Positions 54,776-64,000 of a stretch of 64,000 nucleotides of DNA are shown one piece after another. The position numbers and the translations under genes are program-made. How positions within the stretch are numbered: the first letter of the stretch is position 1; each line of letters opens with the position of its first letter. The stretch is from Elephas maximus indicus. Lineage: Eukaryota > Chordata > Mammalia > Proboscidea > Elephantidae. The notes under the pieces were generated by a model. It had not been told where the DNA came from. It did not search any database and worked only from the letters and a program-made list of their open reading frames with translations. The stretch spans positions 147,832,793 through 147,896,792 of the forward strand of contig NC_064819.1 in the NCBI RefSeq assembly GCF_024166365.1, read 5' to 3'.

Positions 54776-56404
54776 TGCTGAAGAAGCTCTTGGACTCATG
54801 GCAGTACACTTGGTATAGTTAGTTTTAAAATAAAAGAAATTCTTATACATTCAGTATACCATCTTACAATTTAAAATTCAGTCTTGAAAATAATTTCATT
54901 CGTAAAGAATTATATAATCTTTGTTTCTCAAAGCATCACATATTTAACTGCATTATTTCATCATTCAATTCTGTGTCATCTTCTGTAGGTCTCTTTTCAG
55001 GACAGTACTGAGTTTATGTTTTTGAATGTTTAGATAATCTTTCCGCAAATACCTCTTGTCTAATTAGGCCAAACAATTTAGGAATGCTTCCTAGCAATGG
55101 CTACTGCATGGCATTATAGAATTTGAGAACTGAAAGGAACTTTAAACATCTTGAGTTCAGTCATCCAAGGAGTGCCGGGATGGATGTCCACTCTGTGCCT
55201 GTATATCTCCAGGGACAGACAAGGCTAGTATGCCTTATATCGATCCTACGGGCCTTAGGGTTTTTGGCTAGCAACTACTTTGGTCTCCTTTTAAGTTATC
55301 ATGCAGACATTCAGAGACATTCTGCCTGCCTCTCTGGCCTTATCTTCTACCGCTCTCATCCTTATTTACTCATTTCCGCCACAGAGTCCTCCGATCCTGT
55401 AAGGTAACAAGCCCGTTTCTGCCTCAGGGCTTTTGCATTTGCTCTTCCCACTGGCTGGAAGGCTAGATCTTTACATGGTTGGCTTCTTCTCTTCAGCTCT
55501 CAAGCATTTTCTCAGAGTTTCCCTGACCACGCTTCCGAATGCTGCTTCCACTCCTCAACATTATTCTCTTTTTAAAATTTTCTTCAAATCACTTACTACT
55601 ATCTGTAAGTATTCCATTTGTTTACTTATTGCTAGAATATATGTTCTTAGATAGCAAGGTCCATGTCTGTCTTATTGATGTCTCTATGTCCAGTGCTTGG
55701 ATGACTGCCTGCTACCTGGTACGTGCCTGATAAAGACTGACTGCACTGCAGTAAGCACCTTTCTCTTACCCACCCTGATACTAAAAGGAAACATTTCAGG
55801 ATCTTAGCTTTTATCATGTTTCCATCCATACTTTATAAAGAGCCATGTAATATTTTAAGAATACACTAATTGGTATTAATCAACTAGGTACAAATTAGAT
55901 GATATATAAGTCTACTTGATATGAATATTGTATTACAGATTTATTCCAGCATGGCCGATTTTGCTCTAAACTACTTAAAATCAAAATACCAAAGTGAATG
56001 AAAATATAGGTATATCTATACTCCTTTTTCCAGTATTTACACAAATATACAAATCTCCAAATAACTGTATTATCTTAAACTAACACATTTCTTTTTCATG
56101 ATTTAAAATTTTCCCTGTCTTTGGCAGTTTCACCACAATGAAACTGGTGTTTTTATTATTTATCCTGCTCAGGATCTACTATGCTTCCTGAATCTGGGAA
56201 TTTATCTCTTTGATCATTTCTAGAAGGTTCTCAGTTATTAACTTTTAAATATTTAAATATATATTAGAACACCTCATATTTCTTAATATTTTTGATATTT
56301 CTCATTTCTCTATTTTTCTGTTTCACACTGGGTAAGTTCCTTGGATCTATATTCCAGTTTACTAATTTTTTTTCTGATTTGTGTATGATCATCTGTTTAA
56401 TAAG

Positions 56405-56585
56405 AAGGATAGCATGCTTAGTGAAGTAGAGGCAGACCCTCAATGAGACGGACTGACAGAGGGGCTGCAACAAGGGGCTCCAATGTAGCAACGATTGTTA
56501 GGATGCTGTGGGACTGGGCAGTGTTTCGTTCTGTTGTACACAGGGTCACTATGAGTTGGAACTGATTCGACGACACCTAACACCA
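56405..56585 (+). mobile_element. RTE/BovB-like LINE, 3' end
   Basis: gcatgcttagtgaagtagag, gcagaccctcaatgagacgg, gtgggactgggcagtgtttc, ggtcactatgagttggaact then gattcgacgacacctaacac. Confidence 0.88.
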
Positions 56586-57989
56586 CTACCGTCAACATCT
56601 ATTTAATTATTTCACTGATTTTTTAATTAGTAGAATATTTTATTTCAAGGGCAGTATTTTTTTTTCCTCTGAATTTGTCTAGTCTGTTTTTGATAATTTG
56701 TTCGTTTTGCAATTTCCTCTCATTTATTTATATCTTTAACCATTTTGAGCCTCTTTATTTTCCCTATTCAATAATTCTATAGGGGCTCTAATCTTGCTGT
56801 TTGTTATACCTTCTGATGCCTGCTCATGGTGCATTGCTTCTTGGGGTTTTATAATTCTGCATTGTGAACACTTAGTCAGTGGGATCTTATCTGCGGGAAT
56901 ACCATGTGAGCTGGGTTAAGGGCATAAACCTCCAGAAGTTGTTGTGCATTTGTTTCTTCTAGAGGTTATCACTGACTCGGGACTACTGTTTGTTATTTAT
57001 TCAGTTTGAGCATGATCAGCCCTTATACAGGTTGTGTCAATTCAAATCCTAAAACTCAAAAGTGGCAGAGGTATCATTTATATTGAAGAACCAGTAAATC
57101 ATGACACCAAGCAGAGGAGGCTTTTTCCCTTTCTACTCAGAGAGCAACTGAAGGCAGACAAACTTTCTTAACATTTAAGGACATGGTCCTTTGAAGTTCT
57201 GGTGTCCTGTCTCCACTTCGCTGTTAAAGCCTAAGCCCCTTGGTTGCTGAACTGGGAGCCTGAGGAACAGACACTTAACACTAGGTTTTCATCCCCTCTA
57301 AATTTCTGTCCCTAGAGATTTCCCATACTTTCTTGAGAGCTTGGTTATGCATTTATGAGGTGTTCATTATATTTTATCCAGCATTTTTAGGAGTTTTTAA
57401 TAGGAATTTTCAAATTTCCTATTTTCTAGAAATACATGTCCAAAACAGTACTTTTAAAAGGTCACTAATAACAGGCTTCAAAGGAAGCTAATGGAAGGGC
57501 CCTTACCATGTTCTTCTAAGCCTTCAAAAACTTTAGCTGTATTAATTTCTGTTTTAACTTGCTAATTTTTGAGACCCATTGATATGGGGGCTCGGTCTTT
57601 TTTTTCCTTTCTTCTTTCCCTTTTCCCCCTCCCTTCTTTCTACCTACCTACCTATCTAATCATTCTATGCATATACACAAAACACACATTCAAAGACAGT
57701 TCTCTAACAGAGTCATATGTGAAGCTGCATTTTACATACTACCAAATCTTTTATACATCAGTTGTTAAAATATGGTATGTCTCAATTTATGTAACCAACT
57801 TTTTGTAATAAATTTATTATTAAAAAGTAGTATGCAATTGAAATTTTTCTAATTTACATAGTTATTCAAATAGATTAGAAGGGTTTTTTACTTTAGTGCT
57901 ACCATTTTTTTAAAGTAACTGCCCTCCACAGGGCATATTTGAAAACGTGGCGGAGAACAAGGATTGGTGAGTGCTATCAGCACATAAAA

Positions 57990-58160
57990 AACCCTGGTGG
58001 TATAGTGGTTAAATGCTATGGCTGCTAACCAAAAGGCCGACGGTTCAAATCCACCAGGTGCTCCTTGGAAACCCTATGGGGAAGTTCTACTCTGTCCTAT
58101 AAGGTTGCTATGACTATGAGTCGGAATCGATTCGACACCAATGTGTTTGGTTTTTTTTTT
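57990..58160 (+). mobile_element. AfroSINE, short form
   Basis: aaaccctggtggtatagtgg, gacggttcaaatccaccagg, ggaatcgattcgacaccaat. A six-base local doubling (tatgactatgag) lies in the tail. Flanks agcacata / agcacata are the duplication. Confidence 0.93.
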
Positions 58161-58869
58161 GGTTATAAGCACATAGCTCCTGAGAACAGCAATGATAAAA
58201 ATCATGCTTAAAACAGAATTAACCTGCCACAAAATCCAAAAATTCCCTGACTAATTAATACTGCTTTAGAAAATTCTAGGCCAAACTCTTTATCATTAAA
58301 TATAAAATGTTAATAAGTTATGGAGCAGCTATTACATTACACCTTTGTGTTGGCTGGGATATACATATATTTGTAAGACACAGACTCTCTCTGCCCCCCA
58401 GAAGTGCACAGACCACTAAGGAAGACAGGTATAAATCCAACCAACTTTTTAAGGTGAATAATTGCCTCGGATTTTTTTCCTATTGTAGCTGAACACCTCC
58501 TAATGAAGAATTTACTTGAAATACACATACCCTAAATGAGGTTATGATTCCTATATAGCTCCAGTAAGAAATTCCTAATGACATGTTGAATTATAAAGAG
58601 GATGCCATCTAAAACCAGCATTACATAGTTTCCTCTATATTAAGGTCACTATACATATGATAACTATTATACTAATTAATATGCTACATTAAGATCATAT
58701 GCATATATACGCTGGATTATAATCATAGATATTTCATCTTAATCTTCAAATGGCATGAAATTTAAAAACAGACTGTATTCACAAATTACAAAAACGGATG
58801 TTTCACATACATGGGGATTTTATAATAATCTTTACTATCCTTAATAGTTAAAATCCTTATGCAACTTAC

Positions 58870-58975
58870 CTGTGCCATTCGGAGTTCTGCTAACAGTTCT
58901 GTAAAACTCTGGTTTCTGGTGGGCTCTGAGTCTTCAACTACTCGAGACAGGAAACGACTTTCATGCATTTGTTCT
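58870..58975 (-). CDS. CEP162: CEP162 coding exon (106 bases)
   Basis: Acceptor ttcaaaataaatcag (A-rich, weak), then (K)EQMHESRFLSRVVEDSEPTR and NQSFTELLAELRMAQ, donor CAG|gtaagt, a perfect consensus. Its first base completes a Lys codon from the 113-base exon; it ends in phase 0. Confidence 0.94.
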
Positions 58976-60997
58976 CTGATTTATTTTGAAAACAAAAGAT
59001 GTTTTTACAACGTACTGCTTTTAATATAAAATATTCATTTCTTAAAAATTAAAAACTCTAATGGACACTGAAACTACGTGTTATTGAAGATAAAAAAATT
59101 TACTCTAAAGGTTAAAATACTGAAAGGGAAGTATACTTTAACAGAAATGTATATGTTTAGACTAAAAGACTAGAAAGCCTAAGAAAAATAATGTACTGGT
59201 TAATTTATAATATAAAAGTATTTCCTCCCAATTCTCAGAGAAAAAAATAATGTCCTAGAAAATGTCCTGCGGTGTTGTATACCCCTTATCACATCACCAT
59301 AGACCCCCGCTCTTGTTTTTTCTTTGCCAGTCTTACACATGGACACTAATAGACTAAAAACAGACATGGTCTACTACTTGGACACTGTTGTTGTTAGGTG
59401 CTGCTGAGTTGATTTCAACTGAGTGACCCCATGTGACAGAGTAGAACTGCCCCATATGGTTTTCTAGGCAGTAATCTCCAGGAGAGCAGAATACCAGGCC
59501 TTTTTCTTGCAGAGCTACTGGTTGGGTCTGAACTGCCAGTGAGCAGCTGAGAGCTAAACACTGCGCCACCAGTGCTCTTCTTTTTGTTGTCGTTTTTTCC
59601 ACAGAGACATTATATAAGGAGTTTAGGAACCCATATAAGATCATCTAACCCAAATGTGCTAAAGAAATCATTTCTTTCATTGTTAAAATTTCATTTAGAG
59701 ATACAGTTTTGGATCCTAGGACAGATACTCTCTTTTAACAGCTAGGTGGTATAAGATGTGATATTTGAAAATACTTCACTGAAGTGTCTGGAAAGAAAGC
59801 AGATGTAAATGCTTTCACGTACCAGGAACGTGCAGATTATCATGCTCAATGGGGCACCACCTAGCTGGAGAAAGGGGCTTTTTCTAATTTCCGCAAAGGT
59901 GCCCTCTGCTGTACCTGCTGGCTGTGTCTGCCAGATGGTGTGCCTTTTTCTATTTCGCATGAAAGATCAGTATGGTCTAGTGGCAGCCCTGCCTCTTAGC
60001 TCCTAAAGAATTATGTGAATAAATACGATGACATTCACAGTCAAAGAAACTTCTCCTGATAGCATTCCTACCAGTAATTAGGTGTTCACGTAGAATGACG
60101 CATATTTAGTCATTTTCTAAAAGAAGATAGTACCCTAGCTTGTCTGTGTTTGTGAGCTCTGCTTTTTTACTTCACTTAATATGTTAAAGTTGCAGACATT
60201 AACATCCAAAACACCTCTGAAATACGAGCCGTGATTCCTAAGTAGGTGCTGGTGTCCCATTCTTCTGCTGCAGCAAGAGCTGGGTCATAACAACTCATGG
60301 GTTTTCATTTCTCTGGAGAAATGCCCTCAGCCAAACAGGAACCCTTACCTCCTAGTCCAGGAAAATACCCTCCACACCCTTCATGGGGCACATCTCAGCC
60401 AGGACTGACGGGCTTAGCGTACAAAACGTTGCCCTTGCCTCAAGTGGGGACCAACCTTATAGTGCAATCCTGTCTCCAGAGCCTCCTCATGGGAGCAGAA
60501 AGAAGCCAGTCCCTAGCTGCGACCACTTTCTCGCCTAGCTTTCCCTTGCCCTATCTTGAGTCTCTTGCTCCCCTGCTTCTGAGAGTAGACTTCCAGTGAT
60601 TCTCTTCAACAAGGATCCCTGCCTCAGCTTCTGCTTCTAGGCAACCTGACCTAAGACAGTAAGTGATATTACTTTTAACTGATGTTAATCACCTGGCTTC
60701 TTAGGAAATGCTCAAGTATACCAGGCTTAATGTCCAGTCGAGAGGAATACTGTATACCCGGTTTTCTGAAAGTCATGTCGAACTTAAATATGAGCAAGCC
60801 AAAAATTTTAAAGTATGTATTAGTCATTTAATGCCAAAAGAAAAATTCACTGAATATTAAAAATTCAAGCTGTAAAACTGTACATCAGTGTACAAATGTT
60901 TTTAATTCTAAGAGAAAATGTGTCATTATTAATATAACAATAAATGCTTAGAATAATTCTAAATATATTTGATTTTAAGAATTTAAAAAAGACTCAC
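58976..60997 (-). other. CEP162: CEP162 intron with a chimeric-looking SINE
   Basis: SINE-like element at 59388-59577. The stretch 60180-60660 is slightly GC-richer with a 100-codon plus-strand frame that I take as chance. Nothing else recognised. Confidence 0.5.
59388..59577 (-). mobile_element. AfroSINE with RTE-type 3' tail
   Basis: On the plus strand it begins ttgttgttaggtgctgctga, the RTE-type terminus rather than the aaaccaaaccc tail of the other SINEs, then continues with SINE body (gtagaactgccccatatggt, gcagagctactggttgggtc, aacactgcgccaccagtgct). Confidence 0.75.
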
Positions 60998-61110
60998 TTT
61001 AAGGAAGCTAACTCGCTGGACAAACTCTGGTTTTCCTTGAACATTCGCTCCTCATTTTTCTTGTTTTGTTCTTGGAGCTCTTTCACTTGATTATACAATC
61101 TTTCATTTTC
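60998..61110 (-). CDS. CEP162: CEP162 coding exon (113 bases)
   Basis: Acceptor ctatttttaaacag, then ENERLYNQVKELQEQNKKNE, ERMFKENQSLSSELASL and two bases of a Lys codon, donor AAA|gtgagt. Enters at phase 0. Confidence 0.95.
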
Positions 61111-63056
61111 CTGTTTAAAAATAGAAAATTACATTTTGGTTAAAAGTCAGTTGTATTTACATATTATAATATCGCAACAGGTAAGTCCTTTAAATATCTT
61201 AAAGATCTTATAAATTTCTTCAGTATTTAAGCAAAGAAAATCTTTTCAAACACATTGTATTATCTCAAGAGAAAACTTGGCACGTAAAAATGACTCTTGC
61301 CAAAATGTTCAAAATGCTTGCTTGAAAAAAAAAAAAAGTTGTAAAAATTCCCAAAGCAAGATCCTAATGTCAGTATAATGCACTGGACTGCACAGGAGTA
61401 AATGGGTGACCAGCTGCAGGAATAACCACATCCTGACTGCACAGGCCAGGGCGGAAGGGCCCAGTGAGACCGTTCGCACCCTCTTTTTTGTGTTTGGCTT
61501 GAGAGAGAAAAATTATGGCTGGAGAGACATTCTATAAGGCTGGCTTCTTCTAGTGGTGAGGTAACTAGATTTAGCAGCAATGAATGCTCATGCCTGTTTC
61601 TGAAGCCTGCCTTAAAGGTGTTTCTGCCAGTTAAGGCAGAGACTGACCAGACCCATTTCACTGTGAGGCCTGAGCTAAAGAGTAACTCAAACAGTTGAGA
61701 TCAGAGGGAGAAGGTATCTCTTTAATGACTCCTAACAATATTTTCTGTTTATGTTAATATGTAAAAATGAAGTGATTGTTGTTTAAATAATGTTAATGGT
61801 TAATCTAAAAGAGGCTTTATACTGTAATAGAAAGAGAATAATCAGCTGGATCATGTGCTAATTACTTCGCTCATTAATCTCTTTAAATGTGCTGAAACCA
61901 AGGACCTTTGAGGATCTAATGAAAACTATGGACTATCTGACCCACGTCTGGCATAGTGCCTAGCACAAAGTTTGTGCTTAAATATCCGCAGAGTTAATGA
62001 ACCCTCAGAAAAATATTTACATACATAAATTTTGTATTACCTTTGCCGGAAGAGGTTGGCACACTTATGGGTCTGTGGAATACTCCTTTTAAAAACACTC
62101 ACTCTACATGGCAAGATCAGAACAGCAGGCCAAGTTTTGAAAGTTTTCACTAACTCTAGGGCACTATGAGTATCCTGCAAGTACTGCAGTACTCTTTCAT
62201 TTATAGCAAATGTCATAGTTACTGATGTGGCAATGCTTTCCCTGGATGTTACTGAGTGATAATACTTGTCACTAACAGGCTCAATGCTTAGGCTATGGTT
62301 GTCAAAAGAGAGAACTGTAATGAGAGAGAAGGAGAAGGGGAGGGAAGTAAGAAACAAGGAGTTTGGGCTGGGAGGCGAGGAACTAAGATGAAATCTCATG
62401 CTGCAGACCACTAAACCTGTCCTGGCTGTCTGTCAAGTCAGCATTACCGAGATTGCCACACATCACAAGTGCCTACCTTCTGTAGGACACAGATTTTCTC
62501 ACACTCAGTTCAATTTTTTTTCACTGCCAGGGCACTAGCAATTGATTTCAGATTCATAGTCCTGAATATAATATTAAAGGTAGCTAATATTATCTATTAA
62601 AAGGCATTTTAGAAAACTAGGACAGTTTCAAAGGAACATGGCTATTAAACATAATAACAGGCAATATTCATTGATTAGTTACTGTGTGCCAGGCACTTGC
62701 TAAGAGGTTGGTTTCCTCTGTCTTATATTAATTTCACAACCACCTTAAGACGGAGGTATTTTTTATTATTATTGATATTCACATTTCATGGATAAGGAAA
62801 CTGTCTTAGAGAGGTGAACTGATTTGCCCAAGGCTGCACAGTAGGTGAAGGAGCAAAGATTCTTTGATTCCAGAATCCATGCTTTTAATGACTTTAATTC
62901 TGCCTATGAGAAATGTGTAAACTAGTTAAATTATTATTTCTTCTTGCCAGAATTTCCATTTCCCATAAAACAAAAAGAAACATTTTAATAACATTCATTT
63001 TTATAATCCTCAGGATCTCAGGAACAAGCTCACAATGCAGTGAAGAATTAACACAC
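61111..63056 (-). other. CEP162: CEP162 intron with MIR
   Basis: A clear MIR lies at 62650-62890 (actgtgtgccaggcacttgc, gataaggaaactgtcttaga, ttgcccaaggctgcacagta). The rest is unrecognised. Confidence 0.6.
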
Positions 63057-63197
63057 CTGTTGATATCCTTGAAGAAGTGTCTCTTGTTCCTGTATTTCTT
63101 TTTGGATTTGCTTCAGTTTTTCTTCAGTGACAGGATCAGTTATTTCTCCAAAATGTAGCCATCTTTGTTTTTTGTTTGCTTCTTCAAGGCTACTTAA
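63057..63197 (-). CDS. CEP162: CEP162 coding exon (47 codons)
   Basis: Acceptor cattttctcaaag, then [40 protein letters not shown] and LLQGYQQ, donor CAG|gtgtgt. Phase 0 at both ends. [13 protein letters not shown] is a short non-coil break. Confidence 0.95.
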
Positions 63198-63711
63198 CTT
63201 TGAGAAAATGCAGAAATTGTTTTATTTGGGGAAGAAAAGGAAGAAGTGAGAAGTGAGGAAGAAAAGAAAACTCAAGGTGTTGTCTTATAATATTTGCCAC
63301 ACTGGAATTTCATCTAACACCAACTACAGTTAATCAGTATAGTGATGTTTTGTACTGATGGTTCGTTTAGGGATGTAACTCAGAAATACTAACACTGTCA
63401 TTCTCTGAGTCTAGACCTTCTACAATTCTTTCTGAAACTTTGTTTTCTTTGAAGGTCACAAAGAACTAAGATTTGTTTTAAAAAGGACTGCTAACGGAAG
63501 AAAAGGATTAAAATGAGCCAATTTAAATTTAGACCCTGCCCCCCACCCCAGGCTTCAATTTAGGCTGTCCTGCAAGGCAGTACTGTCAGAATCAAGTCTC
63601 TATTTTATACAGCAAGTATGTCAAGTCAAACAACTCCAGGAATAGAAGGATGACAATGAATTTAGCAGGGAGTACAGATTCTTTTTCAATCAATGAAAGA
63701 TTGTGTAGTAC
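63198..63711 (-). other. CEP162: CEP162 intron, 0.5 kb
   Basis: Short intron without recognisable repeats. Confidence 0.7.
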
Positions 63712-63886
63712 CTTTGCTTGAAGAATATAATTGTCTTGATTTAATTTGAAGAGTTCTTTTTCCTGTTGTTTCTTTAGTTCTTCCATCTTATTTTCCAGCT
63801 CTCTTTCTTTATCTGAGAATGTGACTTTAATTTGCTCAATTAGGGCTTGTGCACCCCTCCATTTTTCCTCTGCTTCCTGAGCTCTT
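63712..63886 (-). CDS. CEP162: CEP162 coding exon (175 bases), first in window
   Basis: Acceptor cttatgtttag, then (x)RAQEAEEKWRGAQALIEQIK, VTFSDKERELENKMEELKKQ and KELFKLNQDNYILQAK, donor AAG|gtacta. Its first base ends a codon started in an exon beyond the right edge; it leaves in phase 0. Strong coiled-coil composition. Confidence 0.94.
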
Positions 63887-64000
63887 CTAAACATAAGTAA
63901 TTCTGTCTCCTTGTTCCCACCAGAGTATCCTAAGGAATCCTTTTAAGGGAAGGCATTTCCTCATTATGGCAGATTTACATGTAATATTAAAATACAGGTT

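Larger units (their letters stand above)
53380..58869 (-). other. CEP162: CEP162 intron, 5.5 kb, with L2s, SINEs and RTE 3' end
   Basis: SINE (53699-53858), two L2 pieces (about 53880-54390 and 54430-54770, the latter ending catggcaggtactcaataaa), another L2 (about 55270-55740), old L1-like sequence (about 56090-56640) split by an RTE 3' end (56405-56585), and a SINE (57990-58160). 56650-57980 and 58170-58869 are unrecognised. Confidence 0.55.
27372..63886 (-). other. CEP162: CEP162 gene, 3' half (thirteen coding exons)
   Basis: The protein is the centrosomal protein of 162 kDa (KIAA1009/QN1), which sits at centriole distal ends, binds microtubules and promotes transition-zone assembly at the start of ciliogenesis. 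Thirteen exons with canonical AG/GT boundaries join in phase: 175, 141, 113, 106, 127, 164, 105, 213, 647, 142, 99, 135 and 216 coding bases, total 2,383, giving 793 residues plus stop. Nearly all is Glu/Lys/Gln/Leu-rich coiled coil without membrane segments. The human protein is about 1,403 residues, so the window holds roughly its last 57 percent. No exon contains a stop or frameshift, so the gene looks functional. Confidence 0.95.

Noticed and set aside
60297..60599. 100-codon plus-strand frame in a CEP162 intron
   Set aside because: Pro/Leu/Ser-rich, no domain, no splice context; chance frame in a GC-richer stretch.
1..64000. CRISPR array or tandem repeat array made of the ~20 recurring ~160-200 bp units
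   Set aside because: The units are dispersed in both orientations with individual target-site duplications; they are SINEs.
1..64000. Bacterial or phage gene cluster
   Set aside because: No operon-like ORFs; the coding signal is split by introns with GT/AG borders and matches vertebrate genes.

Overview
This window is placental mammal nuclear DNA, almost certainly from an afrotherian and most likely an elephant. Two things support this. About twenty copies of a tRNA-headed SINE of the AfroSINE type are present (head like GAGCCCTGGTGGTG, tail like CGGCAACGGGTTTGGTTT), with RTE/BovB-like LINE pieces of the kind known from elephants. The only protein-coding signal is two vertebrate genes recognised from their exons. 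There is nothing bacterial here, no CRISPR array and no operon.

Layout. Positions 1-12337 are the last intron of MRAP2 (+ strand). It is filled by the 5' part of an RTE element (1-1196), then an old L1 cut open by a 7.6 kb full-length but dead L1 (1228-8828), then several SINEs. The last coding exon of MRAP2 is 12338-12731, followed by a 3' UTR of about 1.2 kb. Positions 13.9-27.4 kb are intergenic: MLT1-like LTRs, L2, MIR, old L1, three 3'-end-only L1 insertions, and one unexplained exon-like sequence on the - strand (20505-20613). From 27.4 kb to the right edge lies the 3' half of CEP162 on the - strand. Thirteen coding exons can be placed with splice sites and consistent phase; they encode about 793 C-terminal residues of coiled coil, ending at a stop at 27507-27509. 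The 5' half of CEP162 lies beyond the right edge.

The two genes are convergent (tail to tail) with about 13.5 kb between their 3' ends, the order known for mammalian MRAP2-CEP162. MRAP2 is a melanocortin receptor accessory protein; CEP162 is a centriole distal-end and ciliary transition-zone protein. I see no functional link in the sequence beyond adjacency.

Most of the rest is a layered record of transposition: MIR, L2, MER5 and MLT1 oldest, then old L1, then RTE, elephant-type L1 3' ends and AfroSINEs nested inside them, often with clean target-site duplications. The items most worth a second look are an open reading frame shared by two L1 3' UTR copies, a pair of TA-flanked short inverted-repeat transposons in CEP162 introns, the orphan exon at 20.5 kb, the altered CEP162 C-terminus and the SINE/RTE shared 3' tail.
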